Positions 1 through 10,900 of a stretch of 64,000 bases of DNA are shown piece after piece. Each line of letters opens with the position of its first letter. Within the stretch, counting starts at the first letter, position 1. This DNA comes from Paramacrobiotus metropolitanus. Lineage: Eukaryota > Tardigrada > Eutardigrada > Parachela > Macrobiotidae. Where the stretch lies: assembly GCF_019649055.1 (NCBI RefSeq), contig NW_026570253.1:558001-622000 (forward strand). Direction: 5' to 3'. The notes under the pieces were generated by a model that was given only the letters and a program-made list of their open reading frames with translations, did no database searches and had not been told where the DNA came from. A program made the translations under genes and the position numbers.

Positions 1-455
1 TGCATCTGCAATAAATCACAAAAAAACGCTAGAAAAGCTAAAAACATTCCCATGCTACCCTGTGTGTGAAGCGACTATCGATTATTTCGCCTTCATTATT
101 TTATAAAGTTACGCCAGCCTAAGTGCTCTTCTTTGTCAAAAGATTCCATTTATGCGATCGGATGACATAGCCGCGCGACAAGTGCATTGCAATTTATCAG
201 TGCTCCGCGCAGATGGCTTTTTGTGTCCGCAATGTGTCGTGCTAACATCAGCACGCTTTTCATTACACTACACACACCATGCAACTAGATCAGGACGAAA
301 AAGTGTCCCTGCGGGACAGGAAACGGATACCGTGTGTGCACTGTGCAGTATGCGCCGTTCCAAGAGGGTGTGCACTGTTGTCCCAAGGACAGAAAAGGCG
401 GCTTGATGGATTTTTAAATGTAATTACACAAAATTCATTGACGGCACACTCTTAC
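1..455. other. Glutaminase intron, no exon recognised
   Basis: This stretch follows the last visible glutaminase exon on the minus strand. It begins with a good donor (GTAAGA, read leftwards from 455). I looked for the next conserved glutaminase segment on the minus strand and did not find it, so the remaining exons lie beyond the left edge. Short open frames here look like chance. Confidence 0.5.
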
Positions 456-2160
456 GCATGAAACGTCTCCCTGTCCAACGTCAGGCCGTATAAGTCAGAC
501 AGATCACTGTTGGCTTGTTGGGCATTGAGAATGTGACGATTAAATTCTTCCAATCTCGGATCATCTTTCCGTAATCCGGTATTCAGCAGAGTCTAAATGC
601 AAAGAAAAAGTTAATTAAACTGAGCACTACCATATCGAACGTCAACATGCTGGTGACTGTGAGGCGGCGTTTCCTATTTTTACAATAATATTTTAGCCAG
701 TTGATTTTTCACAGGCTACGTTTAACCAAGATCTAAGGATATCTGTAGGGTTCACCATAATATTATATATCTTGGTTTAATTAATGAACTATGCAGCAGA
801 GAGACGAAAATACGAATAATTTCCATTACTAACAGTAAGTTCACCCTCCAGTTAATCGTAAGTAATAATACTTTACTTTATTAGTTAATGTTCTTAGTCC
901 TGACTGATTTGCCAGAATTTACATTTGCCACAGTATTCCATCATAAAACAAATAAAACACCAAAATGTGCATATCTAACTTTCCATATCTATTCCTGGAA
1001 GTGCAAATTCACAAAATCAAGGAGAAGTACAGTAATTTATAGAAAAAAAATCGCGCATTAATTTCATACAAGAATTACTACCACAGCAGCGCTATTGTAA
1101 TACGAGAAGCAGAAGTTAACAATTCGTGGTTAATTTCACTAGGACAAATTTTTGCTTGTTTTCGTTTTCTTAACATTACACAAGTCTTAACGCGTCATAG
1201 ACACTGAGCGCACTTTTCAAAATTCTTCCAAAATTATTCTCAAAATGATGTGGACTGGTTGCTGTTCAGATATCAGCCCAATCTTTTCCCAAACAAAGGA
1301 GCAGTAAAAATGTAAAATGCTTAAAAACGCCGCGTGACCGCCTGAATTGACAAGTGAGAACTGAATAATAGTAAATACATATCGTGGGCGGAAATAATTA
1401 TCCGCATCAACTGCGCATTCACAAATCAATGCCGTCGATTATTATTTCACAACAGTCAAAATACAGCGACGTCAGCCATGAATTAATACGCTGGAAAAAT
1501 AAAATAAAATCGATTTGGAAGATCTTTGTGAAAAATCAAAAGGTACGGTTATTAATCATCGATTTTCCCAAAACCCGCGTGGAACGAAATCAATCATCAC
1601 TGCCACGCTAGAGACGCTCAAACGACTCTGATCATCCCGCTTCCACCAGAATCCGTAATTACCCAACTTGAACGCTTACCTGCACGAACTTGCCCACAGG
1701 GACGCGGCCCTGTTCATTTTTGAACACATCAAAGAGCAGATCCTCAATATTGCGCACATCCGGATTCGTGGTGACATTGGATGGCATAGCGCTGGGAATC
1801 AGATACGGGATCCTGCACAAACACACATCCATCACGTCTACAGGGCACTTGAGGCAGCACTTAACAAAGCATTCAGTCTCACTCTTTCACACTGTCCCCC
1901 TCGCGCTCATAATCATCGGGATCAGGCTGGTGCGCGTACTGGATAACCTGACGGTTAAGCGGTTGGGATGCGTACCTGGCACGGCGGGATTCGAAGGCGT
2001 GCTGCTGACTGCGGGGAATGGCGGATGCGCCCGCCGCGGTGGCCGCCGTCAGTGAGCTGCTCTTCATCCGCATCGGCGTCGTTCTCCCCGGAGAGAGACT
2101 CGCGCTGCGTTTGCTCACTTCGCGGACCACCGCCACCACCCCGTGCGAATAACGAAACAT
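456..2160 (-). CDS. GLS: Mitochondrial glutaminase, N-terminal part (3' truncated by window)
   Basis: Glutaminase hydrolyses glutamine to glutamate and ammonia in mitochondria. Only the N-terminal part is in the window. Visible exons on the minus strand are 1883-2160, 1680-1812 and 456-592; the rest lies left of position 1. The ATG at 2160 opens an Arg/Ser-rich, acid-poor leader expected of a mitochondrial presequence. Exons 2 and 3 then match the EF-hand-like four-helix domain that precedes the catalytic domain in animal glutaminases (IEDLLFDVFKNEQGRVPVGK, continuing with TGLRKDDPRLEEF). Intron phases are 2, 0 and 2 and agree across every junction. The intron at 593-1679 is long (1,087 bp) and I see nothing else in it. 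The catalytic domain is not visible, so kidney-type versus liver-type cannot be told. The family call is firm because the domain is distinctive. Confidence 0.88.
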
Positions 2161-4761
2161 ATTCGACAGTTTAATCAACGAAAAAACGGAAAAAAATCAG
2201 ATGAAACAAGGGAACAAAAAGAACAGACAAACAGTCCGCCCGAATTCTAGCTCCGGCCTGAGTTAAACGAAGACGGAGAATTCTTGATTAGTCATCCACA
2301 ATATTTATTGCATAAATAAACTACGTCACATGCCGCCCCGAAATTCTTATCGAAAGCTGTGTGTCGCAAACTGATTTATCATGACTCATCAAAATCACCG
2401 CATGCTCGTATTTATCCGCATGTGATAACGGCAACTGGCAATTCGGGGACAACACCGGATTTAACGCGCTAGGCAATTACGTCACGGAAAGCTACTTTTT
2501 TTAACCGAAGCCCCAGTCGATCCTTTCGCGGTTCATGAGCAAACCTGCAAACAAACCGCATACCGGACGTCACGTTTGTTTGCGGAGACACACCTTTAAA
2601 AAGCACAAATCCGCGAAAAAACCTGCTGTTTGCGTCATATGCACAAAGTTTATTTTTATCAAAAGTAGATGATAACGTGAGATGGTTAGTCTGATGAAAT
2701 CCGCGATGCCGATTGCTAAAGCATGCAACGATACCTGAGACGGCGAGACCGTGCAACTGCTGCCCGGGCTGTGGCCTGACCATGTTTGGCAATACGCCAA
2801 AAAAACTAGACTAACGAAAATTTTAAACCAGTCAATACTGGTCAACGACCGTAAGCGCCGAAGCGCGTTGTATTATGCTAATCAGCAAACGTAATTTTCA
2901 CAACCCATTCACAAATTAAAAGACTGCGTCCGGTTGATTTAAGGCCACATGCAAAATACACACGTAACTTGACGTAAGTAAGTACTTAACTTGTAAATCG
3001 TTATATCTACAAAAGTTTACGTATTTCCACTGCACAAGACGCTATCGAAGTAACACGAATTCCAACAGACAGAGGACAATTACGGAAAGCCAGAACGGCC
3101 CAAAAGTAAATCTAACATTTGACTTACACGAGAAATCTGGATCGTGGTAATAAACTACATCGGTTTTGGGATTCAGACAATAATATAACAGGCCGAGAAA
3201 CAGAAGAAAAAATTATACACTGCAGGAAGTGCAACACTGAATCCAGAAAAAGTAAGGAATTACTTAACTTTCTTGCAAAGGACCATTTCAGAATTATTAA
3301 GAGTTTAGAGACAAATTTTAAAATGTGGATAAGTTTACTACCGTACCCACGCACAAGCTTGAATAAGCGGCGAATGTGAAAAAAGTTAGGATATCTGCAG
3401 TTCTGCACTGATTACATTACACGATCATTCATCGGTCGGTCGGATGTGACTCGAGACGGATTTCACAACACTCCTACCGGGTAGACGGATTTCCATCGCG
3501 GTTGTACCGACGTGTGAATGTAGGAGCACTACTCGTACTGTAGTGCGGTTTTGCCGTCATCGGAACTTCGCGCCGCCTCCACAACAAAGTAAACAACACT
3601 GAAACCGGCACACCCATTTTTTCGGTACGTACTCGACTAGAGATACGTAGGAGTCCAGTAGGAATCCCAACAAGGCAACAACAATACGAGTATCATTAAC
3701 TTAGGTATCATATATAACTTAATATTTAACTTAGGTATCATATTATTATATAATCCATCTATATATTATTGGCTATTATTAATAGGTTATTACGTATTGT
3801 TCATACATTTTTATTGTACGAGTACTATGGCACTTGTCCAATAAAATTATTAAACAGTCTACACTTGTATTGTACAATACATATACTATAGTATGATATG
3901 AATATACTCTAGTACACTACCAAGCCGCTTCAAAGGCGGTAATTAAGGATTTTCAATGTGCTATTACAAATTTCAATTGTAGCAATGTAGCTTCATAAAT
4001 TATCCAGCCAAGCTAACAAAGATTATCGCAACGCGTATTGTACAGAAAATGTAATTGCTGTACGATATATTTTTACAAGTTTCTAGTTTCTGGAATACTC
4101 TTTTCTGCCTAGGAAAAGTATATACAGTGCGTCGTTATTCTTTTTACTCAGCAATCAGCATGTTTCTGAAAGCGCCAAAGTCAACTACAAATGCCATCAT
4201 CTCCTTTGAATAAAACCAAACGAAAACCAATACTGCTATGTACCGATATCGATATATCGATTCTCTCGCAGAATGCGTCAGAGAATTCGGCTATTTTGTT
4301 TTCTTTATTGTTAGCTTTGATGTGGAACGTGCATGCCGCATTCATTTTTCTTGTTCCTGTTTTCTTTTGTAACGCTTCCGGAAATTACTGGCGACAACTC
4401 CATCAGTCTCCATGTGACGCAAACCTTTGCCAGCCGAATCAAGCTGGGTGTTTGCGAGAACCAAAGCCAACCTTTTACAGGAAATCAAAGGACACTAATG
4501 TTTTCGCGCATCAGCAGTATTTTATTTATTACACTTTACTTAATACGAAACGCGACCATAATTCTATCAAATTAACTCAGTTTAAAAAATTTCCAGAAAA
4601 TTATTCTGGTCAAAAAGTTCTTGATCACAGAAAAGATCATTTCGCAACCGCAAGGCAAAACACAACAAAACACCAGAAACAATAAATAAAGATCCGAAAT
4701 AAACAAAAAAAGACTCGTCTATCACAAAAAGAAGAGTAATGATTCAATCGCACTGGCCCAA
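2161..4761. other. Intergenic, glutaminase promoter side
   Basis: AT-rich sequence between the glutaminase start (which reads left) and the 3' end of the SLC18B1-like gene. It should hold the glutaminase promoter. An 18-bp direct repeat (TTAACTTAGGTATCATAT) occurs near 3698 and 3726. TACTCGTA-type words lie at about 3528, 3671 and 3822. The longest open frame, 4191-4685 on the plus strand, shows no recognisable domain and I do not call it. Confidence 0.5.
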
Positions 4762-7700
4762 TCACACCGATACCGCAATACTGGGAATATCGTGCTCCAA
4801 GTCCACCGGAATCACACGTACAAACTCCTCCCCATTCTCGTCTTCTTCGAATTTGGAGGGAGGCAGCTCTGGCGTGGGCGCCACACCACCGTCCTCCTCG
4901 ACAAACGGCCGATAATGGAAATTATTCCGTCCGCAAGCGGTGGCGTGTCCGTGTCTGGGTACGCGCCAACTGGCCAACGCCGACCGGTGTGTCTCGGCAC
5001 GCAGGCGCTTCCGCTCAATCACACGGAACACCCAGTCGCCCAGTTTGTAGCCTACATACAGGACGGCCACGCCCAGACAGCAGGACGCCATTACTGTTGA
5101 GCACATTTCAAAGCCGTAGAGATCGTCCAAGTAGCCACCGAGGGCCGGTCCCACGACTTCCCTGTTTAAGCGTTATTAACGTACATATTACTAGTAACAC
5201 TAGTGCACTTAACATTACAACGTAAAATCAAATTAAAATCTCAAAATATCAAACACTCACCCGAGTGAATATGCAGAACCCCACACACCGGAAACGACTG
5301 CATAAGTTCCCATATTTTCTTCCATGCCGGACTCTCTATAAATCAGAAACACATTTCAGCCACTTCAGCGGTGTTAATTTCTGTCGTTGATGTTGTGATT
5401 ACAAACCGCAACACGTAAAAGGTACATATCACGCGAGGCGATAAGCTTACTCTGCAATGCAAAGAAGGGTTTCGAAAGTCGGAATCAGCGCCATGGAGAT
5501 AGCAGCGCCCAGGACGCTCAAGCACACCAAATTAACCCAAAGATAACTGTAAAAGCGAAATACCGGTCCATTTTTTCTCTATTACCTCAAAAAATCGCAA
5601 AGGCGTACTTTTCTAAAAACTGCAGAAATCTGGACGGTCCCAAAAACAGCAGAGTTACTCCCGCGATGATTAGTCCGAGCACCATCATTACGTCAGTATT
5701 CTCCACTTTCTCGGCGATCCATCCCCAAAGTGGTGAAAATATCGCGTAAGATGCTGATATGAGTAGAAATACCAGTCCAACCATCGCAGAACTCAGATTA
5801 AACTGTAACAAATTTGAAACTGCTTTCGTAATACAAATGCAAATATCTCAAGTTCATCGAGTTTTCGGAGCCGGTAAATCAAATACGTGTTCCGAAACAA
5901 ATACCGTGCGGACTAGGTGACGGCAAAATAAAGCAAAAACAGAGGAAGTATCATACCTGTTCCAAGTGCGGCTCAAGTGTAGGGTCCAAAAATCCCCAAA
6001 CACTGGACATAATTAGTATGGTTAAACACACGACATAGACGGAAGGATTCTTGAAAAATTTCATCCGTGATCCCTTTTTGGGCTTGCACACAACATCTGT
6101 GTACACAAGTGATGTTTCTCATGATCATTTCACATCGGTAGACATAGCTCCGTAGGAGTCTGTGATTTCTTACGTTCTTGAGTAGGTAACAACCACATGT
6201 TTAGTGGAACGGTGAGAAACATGATGGACCCAACAATGAAAAATGGCAGTTTGAACCCTCCACACTACGAAGAAAAAATTATATAAAAGGTACACAGAAG
6301 CGCAGCTGGACAAATATAACGGATAGTACATAAGTGCGAAAAAATATATACAATATATACAACTATTACTAATCAGCCGTCATTAATAAAATAATGATTG
6401 TATAAATGACTGCACTATGCTAAATGCAAAATAAAGCGATTACAAGAAAACCACTAAGGGAAAACCTGGATGCAAACAAGATCGTAGCCGCAATTGAGCG
6501 TGTTTCATTAATAATCAATTTCATCCATAAGGTTAAGTACTGCCAGTACCGAATAGAGAAATCCTCCTAAAGCTGGTCCAGCCGTCATGCCGATTCCGAC
6601 AAACGATTCCAAAGTTCCCTACGAATCAGCTTGACATTTTCATAATCAGTGCAACGATAAGATTTATCGCCCTTATCATCAGCGACGAAATGTTTACAAA
6701 TTGTGCGTGAGCGATAAACTTACGAAAACCACCGCCACATTCCCGCTGAACTCGTATGCCAAAATACTGAAACTCGCCGTGCAGAAACCTGCCATTTCCA
6801 AACAATGGAAACTATGTCACAGCATAGTTGAAATCATTACACAGCAAAAATTTACCCGCTGCACCCACTCCTTCTACAATTCGGATGGCAAATGCTAACA
6901 CCGTGAACGTGAAAGGATCGTCAACATACTCCAAAAATCTGCGGAAAGCAAACGAAGGTAGATTAATTTTTTAAAAGTAAACAATTATGCTCTCCATGCA
7001 GTTGAAAAAATATTAGGGAAATGCAGTCAAACTATCATCTTACCCGAAAAGAAAATTGCATCCGCTAGCTAGAAATACGCCCGCGATAAACGTAAATTTC
7101 GCACCCAAAACAGGAATCTAAAATGGAGAAATAACATGTCTCTATATTAAATCGTGTAGAGGTATATAAAAAATCTGAAGCGTACAAGTTTGGCAAAAAC
7201 CGGCGATGCAAGGAAAACGGTCAACGCGTATACCGCAAATACAGCACCGGATATTGTTTGGCTGGCACCAACCGCAGCAACCTTAATAAACCAAGATAAA
7301 TAAAGTTTCCCAATTATACAACGAGTATCATCATGACTTAATTTTGCAGAGAATGTTTTGCGATAGCAGATTTTTGCTTTTTACAACAAACTTATTTCCA
7401 TTACGAATGACCAAAAGCTAAACACAGAATATTAATTATTACCATTTAAAACAAAAAATTAAATAGACCATACCATTAGAAAGATTGTAAACAAGCAACT
7501 ATTAAGACTTTATTTTAATCAAAATTATACCTCAAGAATTTAAAGTTTACATAACTAATGTAAAATTCTCGTACCAGTACCACTAAAAATTACATTATAC
7601 ACATGAAAGTAATCAGAAAAATTAATCAAAATGTATGCGATCAAGAAAAGTATACGTTCATTAAAGCAATGAAAAAGTAAAAATTAGAAAGATGAAAACT

Positions 7701-8108
7701 AATTTTCTTACTTACTTTGATGGGAAAGAAGGGTGACATAATACTCATGCAGAGATAGGAGAACATATCTACCACCGCCAAACACAACAGCGTCAGTTTC
7801 TCGTTGCGGCTCATGGCCAGGAAGGAGAACTTGGCCTCCAGCTCAGCTTCCTGCGACTCCGTGATGGGCTCGATGTGATCCTCGGCGGAGAGACGTCGCC
7901 ATGCGGCGGAGTGCAAACCATCCAGACTGGCGGAGCGCTGGAGAAATCTGCGCGGATCTTCCGCTCCACCGCGCAAACTGCCCGATGCATAGCGCGCCGC
8001 GCGTCCCACATCTGATAATAAGCGCCGCGAACTCCGGTGCAAACTGGGCAGAATCCAGGACGTCTTGGGACTCCACACGTCCGGCTCCTCGAGATCATCG
8101 TGGAGCAT
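4762..8108 (-). CDS. SLC18B1: SLC18B1-like MFS transporter (vesicular/polyamine type)
   Basis: A twelve-exon major-facilitator transporter of 591 aa. Minus-strand exons are 7716-8108, 7186-7281, 7044-7117, 6856-6938, 6724-6788, 6550-6618, 6174-6264, 5957-6096, 5609-5802, 5451-5546, 5261-5335 and 4762-5161; all phases close. Family landmarks in order are FFPIK after TM1, VGASQTISGAVFAVYAL, LGAKFTFIAGVF, TASFSILAYEF, GPALGGFLYS, SSVWGFLDPTLEPHLEQ, VGLVFLLISASYAIFSPLWG, ALIPTFETLL and VGPALGGYLDDLYGFE. In mammals SLC18B1 is a vesicular polyamine carrier; the substrate here is inferred. Unlike the human protein it has about 100 cytosolic residues rich in Arg and Ser before TM1, and an acidic tail of about 70 residues. 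Two donors are GTACGC and one is GTACTG. I chose the ATG at 8108 because it is the first in frame. Confidence 0.92.
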
Positions 8109-8928
8109 GGTGCAAGGGGAACACAGAAGACGATTAATCACTTATCACCATCGGTAAATTCCCATTAACTGAAAATCCATGTGCATATCTTCGCTGTTGC
8201 AGTGTTAAGACGGTATCAATGGAATTCCGCAATAACATTCCACTTTTTTGTTGATCAAGTTTCCTTCCCGTTACGGAGATTGCTATCCAAGAGCGGCAAA
8301 AGACTGACACAGAAATCTGCATTAAAATCGACACAAATAAACTACTTCAAGGTACAAACTTTATTGACTGTTGACTGTGGAACAGAAAAAGTACGGACGA
8401 GAAAGCGAAGAATGTTAACGATAAAAAAATTATAAAAGCACAAAAGCCGACATAAACAAATCCAGTCGCTTCAGCTTGCATCGTTTGCGGCTTTGAAAAT
8501 TTTGAAGCGACACGGCGTGCATATCTACAATCAGCTGATTCACGTTTGATATGGAGTTGTTACGTACGGTACTCGTACCGCTTTGTACTGTACTACTCGT
8601 ACAGTCGTACTGTATGTAAAAACATACAGTAGCAGACCAGAGGCAGTAGTTCTACTGTAGTAGAGCTAGACATTCATTGTAAATATGGTAGGTACTACGT
8701 ATGTTCAAATTTAAATCAATATGAGGCGTACACTTTGAATATCAGGCATACTACTTAAGGATAAAAAAGTAAGTACAGAAAAATGTAAGCTGGCAAAAAT
8801 CGGCGAACACAGGCGCACGAATGATGAAAAACAGGAAACAACGGATCGAATAACAATTAACAACAGCTTGCGCTAATACCGCAACAGAATACTTCAAAAA
8901 AGTTGATACAAGTGACATGGCATGACTG
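8109..8928. other. Intergenic, SLC18B1-like promoter region
   Basis: The gap between the SLC18B1-like start and the KMT5A stop, both on the minus strand. It holds a dense cluster of short words at about 8563-8665: TACTCGTA twice, and TACTGTA or TACAGTA at least four times. No gene is seen. Confidence 0.5.
8563..8665. repeat. Cluster of TACTCGTA and TACWGTA words
   Basis: Within about 100 bp upstream of the SLC18B1-like gene there are TACTCGTA at about 8571 and 8595, TACTGTA near 8588, 8612 and 8655, and TACAGTA near 8624. It is the densest example of words that recur throughout the non-coding DNA of this window. Confidence 0.7.
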
Positions 8929-10900
8929 TTACTGCTTGAGCCATGGGAACGCCGCCAAACTCTTTGGATCGCGGTCACCATAATCATACAATAACTCTTC
9001 GTCTATCGCGATTTTACGCGTGGCACGCAAAATTAGATGGATCTTCTGCTTAGAAATTGGAATCTCCATTACTTCCGGTCGCAGATTAGCGTGGCGGCAC
9101 GAGTGGTTCAGTAGACGGCCCAGACGCTCAGTCTCAGCCGTCGCATCCACACTGAAAACATTCAATGAGATTTACAATTAACTCCAGAAAAATATCACAA
9201 CATGACCGGAAACCACCAGAAAATCATGCAGGCGTATAAGGCTAAATAGTATAGTTTTATTTTAAACAAGCTTTCTGGAAAGTCCAGAACTCACCATAAT
9301 TTTTTCCCTTTATGCGAAAAATAATACATGTAGCAACCGTATTTAGTAGGCTCTTTGGCATATTCCTCCTCTAAATTCTTAGCTCGGTGAATGTCGACCA
9401 AATCCCCAGCATATTCCACCACAAAATCGTTCTCCTCAAAAATGCGGCGCGCCACCAGTCCTCGGCCTTTTCCTTCGAAAATTCGCGACTACAAGCACGA
9501 AGCCATGTTGCTAACGCCATGTCTTGAAATTTTTACCGGAGAAGACAATGAAAATTCTCCGATAAAAAAATCCTATTAAACTAACGCGCTATAATGCGAA
9601 TCTGCGATCCATCAAGACCACAGGCATGAAGCTGCTTTCTGGAAACATTATGCGCAAAGGTACTATTACAAACCCAAGAAATTAATACGAAAGTTCACCT
9701 CGACACCGGGATCCTCAAGACCGTTAACAATCATGTGAACAATCTTCGTCATTTCTTCTTTCCGGCGCACACACAACTCCAGACTGGCCTTGACACGTTC
9801 ACTTTTGAGTCGCAGCGTCTGACTGCCCCTAATCGTTGCCGTGCCGGTCAAAGGTCGTCGTCCGATTTTCGGAACAGCTGGAGCGATCTCGGGAGAAATA
9901 ATTAGGTGGCCACGTGTCATCGCTGCTGCCTTAATGGGCGTTCGTGGTGTTGGTGCACTCGCCAGGACATCTTTCTTGGACGGGGTGTTGGGTGGCGCTT
10001 CTGTGAAATGTAACTGCATTTTTCGGAATACCTATGGCCTTATTCGAATACGTATTTTTGATACGAGCACTGTGTGTAATGATGTGAACTGCGCAACATT
10101 CAATTGTGCATGCTCTGTTTCAAAAAATCTATTAAAAATTATAACTGTCATATTTGCAGCACTAGAAAATCCCCTCACATTCCAAGATTTATTACAATTA
10201 GTAAATGCCAGCCTGACATACTTTACTTTCAACTGTTTGCTGATAAGCATAGGAACAGCAAGTTCAAAAGGATAAAAACCGAAGACCAAAATTATTAATT
10301 AAAAGAAATTTATCATTTTAATTCAAACAAAAATACGTTTTTCATACCTAAGGGATAAGCGGTTCATTATTAGAAATATACACAAGAACGGACCTGCCTC
10401 ATCCATTACTAGGACTAACAATTATCACCTACTGTAGTACCTACCAATTTACAGTTTGACGCGAGAATAATAATAACTAAACCGAAAGAAGGATCGTGCT
10501 ACTGTTTACTCAAACACAGTTCCCATCACAACTAAATATGCCGATAAGTAATTAATGTTGAAATTAGCCTACTCAAATTTTGTACGGCATGTTTTCGGAC
10601 GGCAACCTTGAAAGGCGATGGTTTGCGAAGACCAGAGGAAGGAAGGGCTGATGATGATTTCTCCAGCGCTCCAACGGGATCCACCGTAGCTTGTTCCGAT
10701 GCAGCCACGAGTTCACCATTGTGATCCTCTTCAAGGGTTACTGCCTCTGGTGCTTCAGGATCGGCAATAAAATCGGAAGCAATGCATCGGGCTGACTGGC
10801 GATGGAAAACATCGGTTAGTGTAGTTTGTTTCGAACTGCAAACTGCTTTCCGTGGTGGATTACGGCGTGCAGCGCCCACACACGTGTTCTTCAGCGTCAT
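8929..10900 (-). CDS. KMT5A: Histone H4-K20 monomethyltransferase (SET8/PR-Set7)
   Basis: A four-exon gene of 348 aa, close to the human length. Minus-strand exons are 10573-10900, 9699-10000, 9295-9488 and 8929-9151. The C-terminal half is a complete SET domain: EGKGRGLVARRIF, FVVEYAGDLVDIHRAK, YGCYMYYFSHKGKKLC, VDATAETERLGRLLNHS (cofactor-binding NHS) and EELLYDYGDRDPKSL, ending FPWLKQ as the family ends HPWLKH. It monomethylates H4 lysine 20 in the nucleus. Residues 25-32 read QTTLTDVF, at the place where vertebrate SET8 carries its PCNA-dependent degron (see findings). Exon 2 ends in a charged helix before the SET domain, as in the family. The ATG at 10900 is the first in frame in exon 1. 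The frame is open further upstream to about 10984 and a coding exon ahead of it cannot be excluded. Confidence 0.94.

Noticed and set aside
4191-4685. 164-codon plus-strand open frame
   Set aside because: It is the longest frame in its gap, but composition is AT-driven, no domain is recognisable, and it sits between two well-defined 3' and 5' ends without splice context.
9391-9579. Plus-strand frame over KMT5A exon 3
   Set aside because: It is antisense to a conserved SET-domain exon and shares no family features.
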